Part shown: piece by piece, positions 1-7,087 of the stretch
How positions within the stretch are numbered: position 1 is the first letter of the stretch
How the letters are laid out: each line of letters starts with the position of its first letter
Source of the DNA: an uncultured Alphaproteobacteria bacterium
GTDB taxonomy: Bacteria > Pseudomonadota > Alphaproteobacteria > Rickettsiales > Midichloriaceae
Assembly: GCA_903860855.1 (NCBI GenBank)
Contig: CAIOSF010000240.1
Location: 1 to 8,453, forward strand
Direction: 5' to 3'
Length of the DNA stretch: 8,453 bases
Made by a program: the position numbers and the translations under genes
Notes under the pieces: generated by a model
Told to the model about the DNA's origin: nothing
What the model saw: only the letters and a program-made list of their open reading frames with translations
The model's database searches: none

Positions 1-215
1 ATCCGATTGCTAACCTATTTAATAATGCACAACCTGCACGGCTTTAATCCCTTTGTCAATTGCTTTTATTAACCATTTTATAATCTCAATCAATCACAAT
101 GATCACCTCGCTCTTCACATATCTTCTAATACCAGTTTCCCATATGGAATGGACGCAAGTCAAAGGTGAAGGCAAAGCGGCAGTAGTTAAAAGCGGGAAA
201 TGATATAAAACAACA
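1..215. other. Intergenic stretch downstream of the AsmA-family gene
   Basis: I find no convincing gene here. On the minus strand, downstream of the AsmA stop, there is a perfect -35-like hexamer TTGACA (59 to 54) but no good -10 box at 16-18 nt, so it is only a hint of a promoter for a gene lying left of the window. A near-palindrome, TTCCCATATGGAA, lies at about 137-149. A 34-codon plus-strand ORF (99-203) has no ribosome binding site and no family resemblance. I see no hairpin followed by a T-run that would end the AsmA transcript. Confidence 0.5.
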
Positions 216-3029
216 CTATAACCTATTTCTTAGGTTAACCACAGGTTGTTGCTGGCTTAACTTATTGGCGTCATCCTCGATCACGCCATTAGGGGCAATG
301 AAATCGGTAACCTGTTTAATATTCACCTCTGAAACAGCATCAGGAAACTGACCGGTAGTCTTAATTTGTATACTCAAAGGACCAGTGTATGACATAGGAA
401 TAAATGATGCTATGCCGTTGCTACTAACAGTGCGACTTGGTATATCATAGTTTGCCGCGAATACAGAACTTAACCTGTTATTGCTTAGCCTAATATCGGG
501 CAAGGTAGCGACCCCAGCAGTTAGCCTGATGGTGCCGGACATATCATCAAATATGCTGCGACCGTTTTGCGCATAGTATTCAATTTGCTTAAGCTTATCT
601 CTCGCCGCGTAACCACTATCAACAGCCTGAATTATATTATCCAACCCTATCCCATCCCAATATATTCTTTTACCGGCAAACATAGCGGCCCCATCCATTT
701 GCCGTAATAAATTATATTTGTTCGTTCCATAAGTTGATATCGCCCCACTAACGCTCATATACCCATTCATTTTATTCAATCCGGCTATATAATATAAAAC
801 CTTATTAGGATTGACATTATCAAGAATAAAAGTCCCATTAAATTGCGGCACAATACCCATGATCACAGCATTACCAGCCACGGTTAATTTACCATCCATA
901 CTAGCAAAACTACATTGCAGAGATCCTATCCCTCCCGTAAGCTTTATATCGGATGAGAGATCTGAGAATAATTTATTACCATTCATCATGGCATCTTTGA
1001 TGGTTAAATTGACACTGGCATCATAGTTATTAGCGGAAAAAAAGTTGATATTGTCAATCATGGTAACAATATTACTTGATTTTGGCGTAACCTTCAGAAG
1101 CCTATCCCTCATCCTACTCACATAATTGCTATATATTGCGTTACTATTTGTAAGATCGAGATTCTTAATATTTAGATTTGCTTCTACAAATACCCTAAAT
1201 GCTGGTAAAGTGCATTTAAAATCTCCGCTCATATCTATAGCAGGAGTTGCAAAACTAAACTTCGTTACCTCGAGATTATTGTTTGCTATATCAGCTATAA
1301 ACTGAAAGTTATTATAACGATCTCCCTTAAGCATCATATTATCTGCTATAAAATCCAGGTGCCATGACGAATTCAGGTTGCGTAACCAGCCGTAGTTGTT
1401 AATCAGTTTATAATAAGTATCACCGCTCTTATCAAAATCAGAGCTATACAGAAGATACATTACATCATCAATCGAGGAATCCAGCCCCATACTATCCAGA
1501 TCAATATCAACGATCCTACATAGAACATAGGCGCTGACCTTGCCATACCCATCTTTAATAAATGACACTTTTCCATTCATAAGCGAATCATTGAGCATCA
1601 ACGACGTATTACTAAACTTCAGCCTCCGGGGGATCATCGAAAAATCAGTTTCAATATTGATTGTCTTGATACCGTTAGCATCATCCAAGGCTTTAAGCAA
1701 TCCCAGCCAAATACCAAATCTAGAGAAATCAGCAACTTTTAATTGAATATTGCCTCTAAAATCGGCACGAATGCCGTTATTAGTCGATATACCACTAAGA
1801 ATTATATTGCCTTCACCTGGTAATTTAGCTTTTAGGTCATCAATTATTAGATTACCCTGAATCATATTAAATCCCATGTAGGTCTTATCTATGCTCTCAC
1901 CGAATGCCTTGATGCTGTCGATACTAATCTGAAAATCTCCTATTATCGAGGCTGGAATCATCATATCAAAACCCGAGTATAATGATGACACAAATAAGAA
2001 AATCATCTTTTTGCGAAGACTTGCATCAATGCTGGACAAATCAAGAAAGTTGTCAAAATTAATGCTTTTAGCGCTTAGCGATGCATTAATCTTATACGTA
2101 TCCTTTGTTGATAAATCAACAATAACGCTGCTAGATAATCCAGTTATAGCAGATGATCTGGAGGAAATATTAGATACTCTTAGTAGACCGTTGGTATCCA
2201 AAGTAATATTGGCACTGATATCAATACCTTGTTTCTTATCTTCCCCATCCTTGCCTCCTTTTGGTTCCTGATCGTCATCATCATTTACATAACCAAAATA
2301 ACTTATAAATTTAGAAAAATCAGATAACTCTAATTTTATTATAGCATTTCCCTTGTCGTAGTTTTTTAGGTCTATAGTGCCGGAGGCGTTTAGTGAAAAA
2401 CCCTGAGCAGCAAGAGTACTATTGATAGATGCATTATCGCTATTAAAGTTATGCACCATGATATTGATTTGGTTCTGCAACTTTTTCTTATAAGTAGTAC
2501 CTCCTTTTACAGCTATCTCATTTCCTTTGAGTGTTATATCTATGTCATCTAAGACCATATCATTGAGCATGTACAACGAGTCATAATCACGATATGTCAT
2601 TGTAAAATTCATAAATTTGAGATTCTCTATTCCAGAGCCATTGAGAACTGCCTGATCATATCTTATATATCTGTACAAGTGCTGAACGGCTACAGACCCA
2701 CCATCAGCTATAATCAAGCTCACGTTATCGGCAATGCCTTTATTCAATACAGTTGCTATGATGGGTAACATCACTTTTAGCTCATTGATTCGAAATAATG
2801 TCTCACCCGAATATTCGATCACCACGCCATTAAGTAGCAAATAAGGAGCAGGGGAAAATTCGATGGTTATATCACCTTTTATAGTAGCTATTAACTTATA
2901 TTGCTCCTTCAAAACATCTGTAATCGCAGCTTTATATCCGTTTAGATTGACATAGCGAGTAGTTGTCACTATAACCCCACCCAATAATAAAAGTAATAGC
3001 AACAATAATAAAAAATACCGTCTTAACAT
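216..3029 (-). CDS. AsmA-family envelope protein (AsmA-like N- and C-terminal regions)
   Basis: This 937-residue protein is predicted to be anchored in the inner membrane, with a large periplasmic body. The N-terminus is MLRRY followed by a hydrophobic segment at about 6-22 containing ten consecutive leucines, that is, a basic end and an uncleaved signal anchor. Next comes the AsmA-type opening (YVNLNGYKAAI at about 26-36, then a strand-rich region ending in INELKVMLPI at 81-90). The C-terminal block at about 755-913 looks like the AsmA-like C-terminal region, including GRSIFDDMSGTIRLTAG and LSIQIKTTGQFPDA. AsmA, TamB and YhdP relatives are known as long beta-groove proteins linked to phospholipid movement and outer-membrane balance; that role is inferred here. 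A charged loop (NDDDDQEPKGGKDGEDKK, about 249-266) interrupts the fold. The ATG start fits the signal anchor and has a weak AGGCGG upstream (3038-3033). It is separated from the FliK-like gene by 199 nt. The family call is good; the exact member is not resolved. Confidence 0.83.
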   Translation of the reverse strand: MLRRYFLLLLLLLLLLGGVIVTTTRYVNLNGYKAAITDVLKEQYKLIATIKGDITIEFSPAPYLLLNGVVIEYSGETLFRINELKVMLPIIATVLNKGIADNVSLIIADGGSVAVQHLYRYIRYDQAVLNGSGIENLKFMNFTMTYRDYDSLYMLNDMVLDDIDITLKGNEIAVKGGTTYKKKLQNQINIMVHNFNSDNASINSTLAAQGFSLNASGTIDLKNYDKGNAIIKLELSDFSKFISYFGYVNDDDDQEPKGGKDGEDKKQGIDISANITLDTNGLLRVSNISSRSSAITGLSSSVIVDLSTKDTYKINASLSAKSINFDNFLDLSSIDASLRKKMIFLFVSSLYSGFDMMIPASIIGDFQISIDSIKAFGESIDKTYMGFNMIQGNLIIDDLKAKLPGEGNIILSGISTNNGIRADFRGNIQLKVADFSRFGIWLGLLKALDDANGIKTINIETDFSMIPRRLKFSNTSLMLNDSLMNGKVSFIKDGYGKVSAYVLCRIVDIDLDSMGLDSSIDDVMYLLYSSDFDKSGDTYYKLINNYGWLRNLNSSWHLDFIADNMMLKGDRYNNFQFIADIANNNLEVTKFSFATPAIDMSGDFKCTLPAFRVFVEANLNIKNLDLTNSNAIYSNYVSRMRDRLLKVTPKSSNIVTMIDNINFFSANNYDASVNLTIKDAMMNGNKLFSDLSSDIKLTGGIGSLQCSFASMDGKLTVAGNAVIMGIVPQFNGTFILDNVNPNKVLYYIAGLNKMNGYMSVSGAISTYGTNKYNLLRQMDGAAMFAGKRIYWDGIGLDNIIQAVDSGYAARDKLKQIEYYAQNGRSIFDDMSGTIRLTAGVATLPDIRLSNNRLSSVFAANYDIPSRTVSSNGIASFIPMSYTGPLSIQIKTTGQFPDAVSEVNIKQVTDFIAPNGVIEDDANKLSQQQPVVNLRNRL

Positions 3030-3104
3030 ACGCCGCCTGCTAGCATTAACCTATGGGGTGTTTTTTGATTCATGTGATATGTTACACAATTTTATATATT
3101 CTAT

Positions 3105-3133
3105 ATGGTATTGTTGGAATGATCTTAGGTCAA
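3105..3133 (-). promoter_or_regulatory. Putative sigma70-type promoter for the AsmA-family gene
   Basis: Reading the minus strand, TTGACC (3133-3128, five of six matches to the -35 consensus) is followed after exactly 17 nt by TACCAT (3110-3105, four of six matches to the -10 consensus). Transcription would begin near 3098, giving a leader of about 70 nt before the ATG at 3029. A promoter here fits the long 199-nt gap from the gene upstream. It is a pattern match only. Confidence 0.4.
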
Positions 3134-3154
3134 CTTGCACAGCCATAGGAAGCA

Positions 3155-3225
3155 AGCTCATGTTTGATATAGGTGCGCTCCTGCATAGCGTAGACTCGCA
3201 CTACCCAGCCATGAGCTGGAGGTAG
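3155..3225. repeat. Nested inverted repeats in the spacer between the FliK-like and AsmA genes
   Basis: Several complementary arms occupy this spacer. The outer pair is AGCTCATG (3155-3162) with CATGAGCT (3210-3217), a perfect 8-bp inverted repeat. Inside it, GTGCG (3173-3177) pairs with CGCAC (3197-3201), or alternatively 3174-3179 pairs with 3187-3192 (6 bp, one wobble, 7-nt loop). A compact hairpin pairs CTACC and CAGC (3201-3209) with GCTG and GGTAG (3215-3225), leaving a 2-nt bulge and a 5-nt loop; it lies only 3 nt past the FliK-like stop codon. No T-run follows on the minus strand, so it is not a standard terminator. It could be an RNA-stabilising or processing stem or part of a dispersed repeat. 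Confidence 0.45.
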
Positions 3226-3228
3226 CGA

Positions 3229-5352
3229 TTATGTTATAATTTCCCTCGCCTTTATGCCATGAAGCTCAGAGCTTGCTAGTCCATCACCCCAAATCTTTTC
3301 TATAATTTCCGAGAAATCCTGCTGAGTTCTAATATCTATTGTTCCTTCAAGATTGATTGTACTCTTGAGAGATGTGAATAAACCTTCAAGTCCGTCAATC
3401 ATATCATGGCTCAAAGATTTTTCGGAACGAATTATCACATCCATCCTCTTATTGCTTTTATATAAAAGAGTGTCGATCCATATTGGACCAAACTCGGAAG
3501 AATCAACTTTCACAACGACTCTTTTCCCTGGTGCTCCTGCTGCGACATCACCTTGCTCATCCTGGGGATCATTCTTAACAAAGATGGTCACCTGCTGAAA
3601 AATTTGATTGTTATAAGTTGGCAAGACAAAAAAGCTCCATTTATTATTTTGCTGGTTTAATTCATGGATCTGAGCATAAATATTACCAAGACGATGATCG
3701 AGAGCCGCCATATTATCTGGTAATCTCCCCAATGAATCAGAGATCATGGTATGAACAGATCCTCCCCTACCTTCTTGGCCATTTCCTGCCTTTATAGACC
3801 TCATAAGAGCTCCTGTCATTTCCCGTATTTTGTCTGCATCTTGACTAAAGATTGCAGCTAGAACGCCAAGTTTTGTCTGTCCGGATTGTTCAGTTTTATC
3901 ACCCTTACCATCACACCGTTCTGCGGCAACCTTCTCTAGTAGATCACCAGCCTGCTTTAGCCAATCTTTCATTGCTGCCATGATCTTTCCCATGGCACTT
4001 TCTGGGGTAATAAGACCCGTGGTTTTATGATCTATAACACCTCCTCTAAGAAGCTCCTTGAGATCACACTCTACAAATACCTCCTCAGGCAAGTCCATAT
4101 TGGATGATAGAAAGAAATCACCTACCGGGCTATGGAGAATAATCTGCTGGTAATGCATACCCTCAGGCCGAACAACGGTAGCTGGCAGAAGGATGGTGGC
4201 GTTCTTGGTTATGAAAGCTGTATCATAAGCTGCTGGCTTTGCCGACAACTTGTCCATTACAGCCTCACTCAAGTTCATAACTTTACCGCCATTCTGATCT
4301 CTTCCTCCTTGTATACTTTGATTTTGAAACCATTTATCAGTTGATGTTGAAGCAAGTCTGCTCGTTAAACCATTTGTTTGACTATTAGGAATAACTTCTA
4401 ATACCAGGGTTTTTTGCTGGGTGCCGCTCATACTACCAGTAAATTTCATGGGAATCATATCACCGTGATCACGGCCTGTCATGATCAATCTAATTGCAAC
4501 ATCAATCTTCATTCCATTTTTTAGTGGCAATATCATCTCTTCATTATGAGATAAAGATGATTGGAGTTGCCCCATTACTTTATTCGAATTTGATGTACCT
4601 GAGTTTGAGAGATTCTTCTGCACATTAGCCTCAAGATCAGCAGCAAGATTTTTCCGTAATAGGATGATGTCTTGCTTTAGCGCTGATAACCCAAGTTTTT
4701 CCACCATGTTTTCATCTCCTTCTATAGCCACCGAAAATGCTGCATTTTCAAGAGTACCTCTCGCCTTCAGAATGATGCCACTTTTACTATCACTAACCTC
4801 TACAAATACATCGCTTTGGCTGGTAGCCCTTTCCGCCAAAGTTTGCGGTTGAGCAGAAGGTTGTTGCGACTCTTGCAGCAAAGATTTTACATTTCCGTAG
4901 AATAACACATCGCCATCATCACGTACCACAACCATAATTTTAGTATTATCTCCTGTTTGTGGCACAATGATAACGTCTACCTTAACACCAGCTGGTATGT
5001 TCTTCAGCCCCTGAACCACCAAGTTCCCCAAAGCAGTTTCAACTGTAATATTCTTGAAACCGGCCGTTCCAGCAAAGCTAGAGCTACTATCATTGGCTAT
5101 CACAACACCTGGAATAGAGCGAGGAGAGTCGCCTCCTCCACTCCTTTCTCTTACGCCACTTGGCAAGCTTACTACGATACCGGAATTGAATGATGGAATC
5201 TTGCTTATATTAGCTATAAGAGATACTGGGGAGATATCTGACATAAGTCCTCGGATAATCTGATCATGATTATAGTCAATCAAGTTAATGCTGAGCACTT
5301 CGTCGCTTCTGATACCAACAATAACTCCATTGACTATAGAATAAAACACCAA
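3229..5352 (-). CDS. FliK-like protein (flagellar hook-length control C-terminal domain)
   Basis: This 707-residue protein has no signal peptide or membrane helix and is rich in polar linkers. The C-terminal part (about 571-676) has the pattern of the FliK C-terminal domain: WSFFVLP, then a strand ending in VTIFV, then RVVVKVDSSEFGPIWIDTLL, RMDVIIRSE, and a final helix before LEGTIDI. A short motif of the form T-x-x-G-x-L...LP-x-G-x-x-V recurs at about 103-129 (ETALGNLVVQGLKNIPAGVKV) and 406-432 (HSPVGDFFLSSNMDLPEEVFV), with a fainter copy near 275-290; such repeats are familiar in alphaproteobacterial FliK-like proteins. FliK proteins measure hook length and switch export specificity through FlhB; that role is inferred here, and no other flagellar gene is in view. 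The start is uncertain: the first usable codons are TTG (5352) and GTG (5349), neither with a ribosome binding site, while the frame stays open to about 5415. A one-base change upstream could explain this (see the leader entry). Confidence 0.6.
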   Translation of the reverse strand: MVFYSIVNGVIVGIRSDEVLSINLIDYNHDQIIRGLMSDISPVSLIANISKIPSFNSGIVVSLPSGVRERSGGGDSPRSIPGVVIANDSSSSFAGTAGFKNITVETALGNLVVQGLKNIPAGVKVDVIIVPQTGDNTKIMVVVRDDGDVLFYGNVKSLLQESQQPSAQPQTLAERATSQSDVFVEVSDSKSGIILKARGTLENAAFSVAIEGDENMVEKLGLSALKQDIILLRKNLAADLEANVQKNLSNSGTSNSNKVMGQLQSSLSHNEEMILPLKNGMKIDVAIRLIMTGRDHGDMIPMKFTGSMSGTQQKTLVLEVIPNSQTNGLTSRLASTSTDKWFQNQSIQGGRDQNGGKVMNLSEAVMDKLSAKPAAYDTAFITKNATILLPATVVRPEGMHYQQIILHSPVGDFFLSSNMDLPEEVFVECDLKELLRGGVIDHKTTGLITPESAMGKIMAAMKDWLKQAGDLLEKVAAERCDGKGDKTEQSGQTKLGVLAAIFSQDADKIREMTGALMRSIKAGNGQEGRGGSVHTMISDSLGRLPDNMAALDHRLGNIYAQIHELNQQNNKWSFFVLPTYNNQIFQQVTIFVKNDPQDEQGDVAAGAPGKRVVVKVDSSEFGPIWIDTLLYKSNKRMDVIIRSEKSLSHDMIDGLEGLFTSLKSTINLEGTIDIRTQQDFSEIIEKIWGDGLASSELHGIKAREIIT

Positions 5353-5363
5353 TTTTTTTATTT

Positions 5364-5404
5364 TTAAACCATTACGTCGCTGCGCCTCAACTTCACCACT
5401 CCTT
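5364..5404 (-). promoter_or_regulatory. Orphan ribosome binding site and 8-codon leader ORF before the FliK-like gene
   Basis: On the minus strand a strong Shine-Dalgarno match, AAGGAG (5404-5399), lies 8 nt before a TTG codon at 5390 that opens an ORF of only eight residues (MRRSDVMV), ending in TAA at 5366-5364. It is 46 nt from the TTG assigned to the FliK-like gene, too far to serve it. One extra T (minus strand) in the TTT run at 5368-5366 would remove the TAA and join this ORF in frame to the large gene, through ATG GTT TTA AAA. So this is either a short leader peptide, a recent frameshift, or a sequencing or assembly error in a homopolymer. Confidence 0.4.
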
Positions 5405-5430
5405 GTAGGGATTTAAAATGAGATTAAGTA

Positions 5431-5853
5431 TTAGCCAACTATCTCTATGTCAGCAAAGAAAAACGCAGTCTCGATCTTAGCATTCGCGAGTGAATCAGAG
5501 CCATGGACGCAGTTTGCTTCTATACTCGTCGCGAATTTGCGACGAATCGTATGAGTGCTGGCTTGCTCAGGATTTGTTGCTCCCATTATCTCACGATTTT
5601 TGAGCACAGCATCATCTCCTTCTAGGACTTGCACTACCACTGGACCGGAAATCATAAAACTGACAAGCCCTGCAAAAAACGGCCTGTCCTTATGAATAGC
5701 GTAGAACTGCTCTGCCTGACTTTTTGTAAACTGCATACGCTTCTGCGCTATAATCCTCAGCCCTACTCCCTCTAGCTCGGCGTTGATCAACCCCGTAATA
5801 TTAGCTGCTGTTGCATCTGGCTTTAGTATGGATAGTGTTCTTTCTAGTGTCAT
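5431..5853 (-). CDS. ndk: Nucleoside diphosphate kinase
   Basis: This cytosolic enzyme moves the terminal phosphate from ATP to other nucleoside diphosphates through a phosphohistidine, keeping the NTP and dNTP pools balanced. The 140-residue length is normal for a bacterial Ndk. All hallmark segments are present: [11 protein letters not shown] at 4-14 with the nucleotide-contacting Lys11, [10 protein letters not shown] at 51-60, [11 protein letters not shown] at 69-79, [10 protein letters not shown] at 86-95, and NCVHGSDS at 114-121, which holds the catalytic His117. The ATG start is supported by alignment with the family's usual first residues, since no clear ribosome binding site precedes it. 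It lies 56 nt downstream of the uracil-DNA glycosylase and 78 nt upstream of the FliK-like gene. Intracellular alphaproteobacteria that import host nucleotides usually keep this gene. Nothing in the sequence looks damaged. Confidence 0.97.
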   Translation of the reverse strand: MTLERTLSILKPDATAANITGLINAELEGVGLRIIAQKRMQFTKSQAEQFYAIHKDRPFFAGLVSFMISGPVVVQVLEGDDAVLKNREIMGATNPEQASTHTIRRKFATSIEANCVHGSDSLANAKIETAFFFADIEIVG

Positions 5854-5909
5854 GGTTATCTAATGATGAGTTCATAATAATTCAGTTGGTGATAGTAACA
5901 TACAGCTGA

Positions 5910-6803
5910 TCATCGCACAATAGGCCTTTCCAAGCTAGTTATGAACTCTAGTATCCCCATCATATCGAACCACATTAACTTCTTTTGGCTTTGCTGTCTT
6001 AACAGATAAGATGGGTGAAATATAGCAGTAGTCTTGATTGGGCCATTCAAATACTCATTGGTATAATCAAAGTATTTACGCCTTAGCTGCGTTATCGGCT
6101 GAGTAACGTTTAACAGGGACTCAACGGCAGTGCTACCAACCATAATAATGAGTTTGGGTTTGATTAGAGCTATATGCTTCTCAACAAAGGGACTGCAAAT
6201 AGCCAGTTCTTCTTTGGTCGGACGACGATTGCCTGGCGGACGCCAAAATACCGTGTTAGTGATATAGGTCATCGTTCTATCCAAACCTATAGAAGCAATA
6301 ATATTATCCAATAACTTCCCACTTTGACCACAAAAAGGAATACCCTTCTCATCCTCGGTGGCACCAGGAGCTTCACCGATCAGCATAATCTCAGACGATT
6401 GGTTTCCATCAAAAATAACAGTATTGGTAGCGGACTTTTTTAGTTCACAACCTGTAAATTCGCGAATAGCGAGATATAGAGCATCTAAACTATCACATGC
6501 ACTGGCTAATTGTCTGCTTGGACCCATAGATCCAAGCCGTTTCGGAATAGATCTAAGATTGGTCCCAACTGCAGCCACCCGCAAATGCATTTGCGTATTG
6601 TTCATGGCACTCAGTGGCATTGCTCTATCAGCATTCATAGCTGCTGTGGATGGAGCAGATGCTTCCGTATTTATAACAACATCAGCCCCAATCATCGAGG
6701 TGTCCACTTCCTGCTGATGATCCCTTAACCTGTTTACTGGCCTATCGCTATAGAACTCATCATATCCCATCTTGCGATACCAATTCAGAGCATTAGATGA
6801 CAT
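5910..6803 (-). CDS. Uracil-DNA glycosylase, family 4-like, alphaproteobacterial type
   Basis: This 297-residue protein is predicted to cut uracil out of DNA as the first step of base excision repair. The catalytic core has the family 4-type motif GEAPGATEDEKG (143-154), then PFCGQSGKLLD (156-166), YITN (180-183), RPPGNRRPT (188-196) and the C-terminal HPSYLLRQ (263-270). Classic family 4 enzymes bind a 4Fe-4S cluster through four cysteines. Here Cys119 and Cys203 remain, but the first position is Phe116 (FTGC) and the third is Trp187 (FWRPPGN), so a normal cluster is unlikely. From memory, this replacement is common in alphaproteobacterial relatives and resembles the atypical Bradyrhizobium enzyme BdiUNG. 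The N-terminus (LNWYRKMGYDEF, then PVNRL) also fits that group, supporting the ATG at 6803. Residues of about 28-100 form a poorly conserved linker. It is divergent from rpmH across 78 nt and 56 nt upstream of ndk. Confidence 0.87.
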   Translation of the reverse strand: MSSNALNWYRKMGYDEFYSDRPVNRLRDHQQEVDTSMIGADVVINTEASAPSTAAMNADRAMPLSAMNNTQMHLRVAAVGTNLRSIPKRLGSMGPSRQLASACDSLDALYLAIREFTGCELKKSATNTVIFDGNQSSEIMLIGEAPGATEDEKGIPFCGQSGKLLDNIIASIGLDRTMTYITNTVFWRPPGNRRPTKEELAICSPFVEKHIALIKPKLIIMVGSTAVESLLNVTQPITQLRRKYFDYTNEYLNGPIKTTAIFHPSYLLRQQSQKKLMWFDMMGILEFITSLERPIVR

Positions 6804-6818
6804 TTTTTTATAGTAAAC

Positions 6819-6847
6819 TTGACTTGATCATATAAATCTAATACTAA
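6819..6847 (+). promoter_or_regulatory. Putative promoter for the rpmH-rnpA-yidD cluster
   Basis: The 78-nt region between the divergent glycosylase and rpmH genes must hold promoters for both. On the plus strand TTGACT (6819-6824, five of six) is followed after 17 nt by a weak -10, TACTAA (6842-6847). That would start transcripts near 6854, about 28 nt before the rpmH ATG. I found no equally good pair on the minus strand for the glycosylase, and no DnaA-box-like sequence. Confidence 0.35.
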
Positions 6848-6881
6848 GATAAGGGTTCATAAGTAAATAGATAAGTAATAA

Positions 6882-7022
6882 ATGTCGACAAAAAGAACAT
6901 ATCAACCGAGTAAGTTGGTGCGCAAAAGAAGACATGGCTTTCGTAGTAGAATGGCAACGGTTGGTGGGCGTAGGGTCATCAGCAATAGAAGAGCTAGAGG
7001 ACGCAGATCCTTAAGTGCTTGA
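6882..7022 (+). CDS. rpmH: 50S ribosomal protein L34
   Basis: This 46-residue, very basic protein is a structural part of the large ribosomal subunit. Reading from the ATG gives [20 protein letters not shown], then [12 protein letters not shown], and the end [11 protein letters not shown], which matches L34 along its whole length. The usual protein has about 44 residues and begins MKRTFQPS, so this one carries two extra residues after the Met. No good Shine-Dalgarno sequence precedes the ATG (the nearby bases are AGATAAGTAATAA). It is followed 65 nt later by rnpA, the arrangement found across most bacteria, and faces away from the uracil-DNA glycosylase gene. Confidence 0.97.
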   Translation: MSTKRTYQPSKLVRKRRHGFRSRMATVGGRRVISNRRARGRRSLSA

Positions 7023-7024
7023 TA

Positions 7025-7040
7025 TGGCCCCTAATGGCCA
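7025..7040 (+). other. Small hairpin between rpmH and rnpA
   Basis: TGGCC (7025-7029) and GGCCA (7036-7040) form a 5-bp stem with a 6-nt loop just after the rpmH stop. A competing pairing exists between TGGC (7035-7038) and the GCCA at 7046-7049. The T-run of a terminator is missing, and rnpA follows, so this may be a processing or attenuation element between a highly expressed and a weakly expressed gene. The stem is short and may mean nothing. Confidence 0.3.
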
Positions 7041-7087
7041 AAAATGCCATGGTATATTGATAGTTTAATACTTGAGAATAAGTTATT

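Noticed and set aside
99..203. A 34-codon plus-strand ORF starting with ATG in the left intergenic region
   Set aside because: It has no ribosome binding site, no recognisable motif and lies opposite to the neighbouring gene; length alone does not support it.
2011..2271. Plus-strand ORFs inside the AsmA-family gene, this being the longest
   Set aside because: They are antisense shadows of a long gene with clear family features and lack binding sites.
3056..3067. A T-run (GGGGTGTTTTTTG) read as a plus-strand terminator
   Set aside because: No convincing stem precedes it and no plus-strand gene ends upstream of it.
6358..6717. A 119-codon plus-strand ORF opposite the uracil-DNA glycosylase gene
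   Set aside because: It lies wholly within a well-supported gene on the other strand, and its translation resembles no family.
6804..6881. A replication origin next to rpmH, as seen in many bacteria
   Set aside because: The divergent spacer is only 78 nt, has no DnaA-box-like sequence, and dnaA is not in the window.
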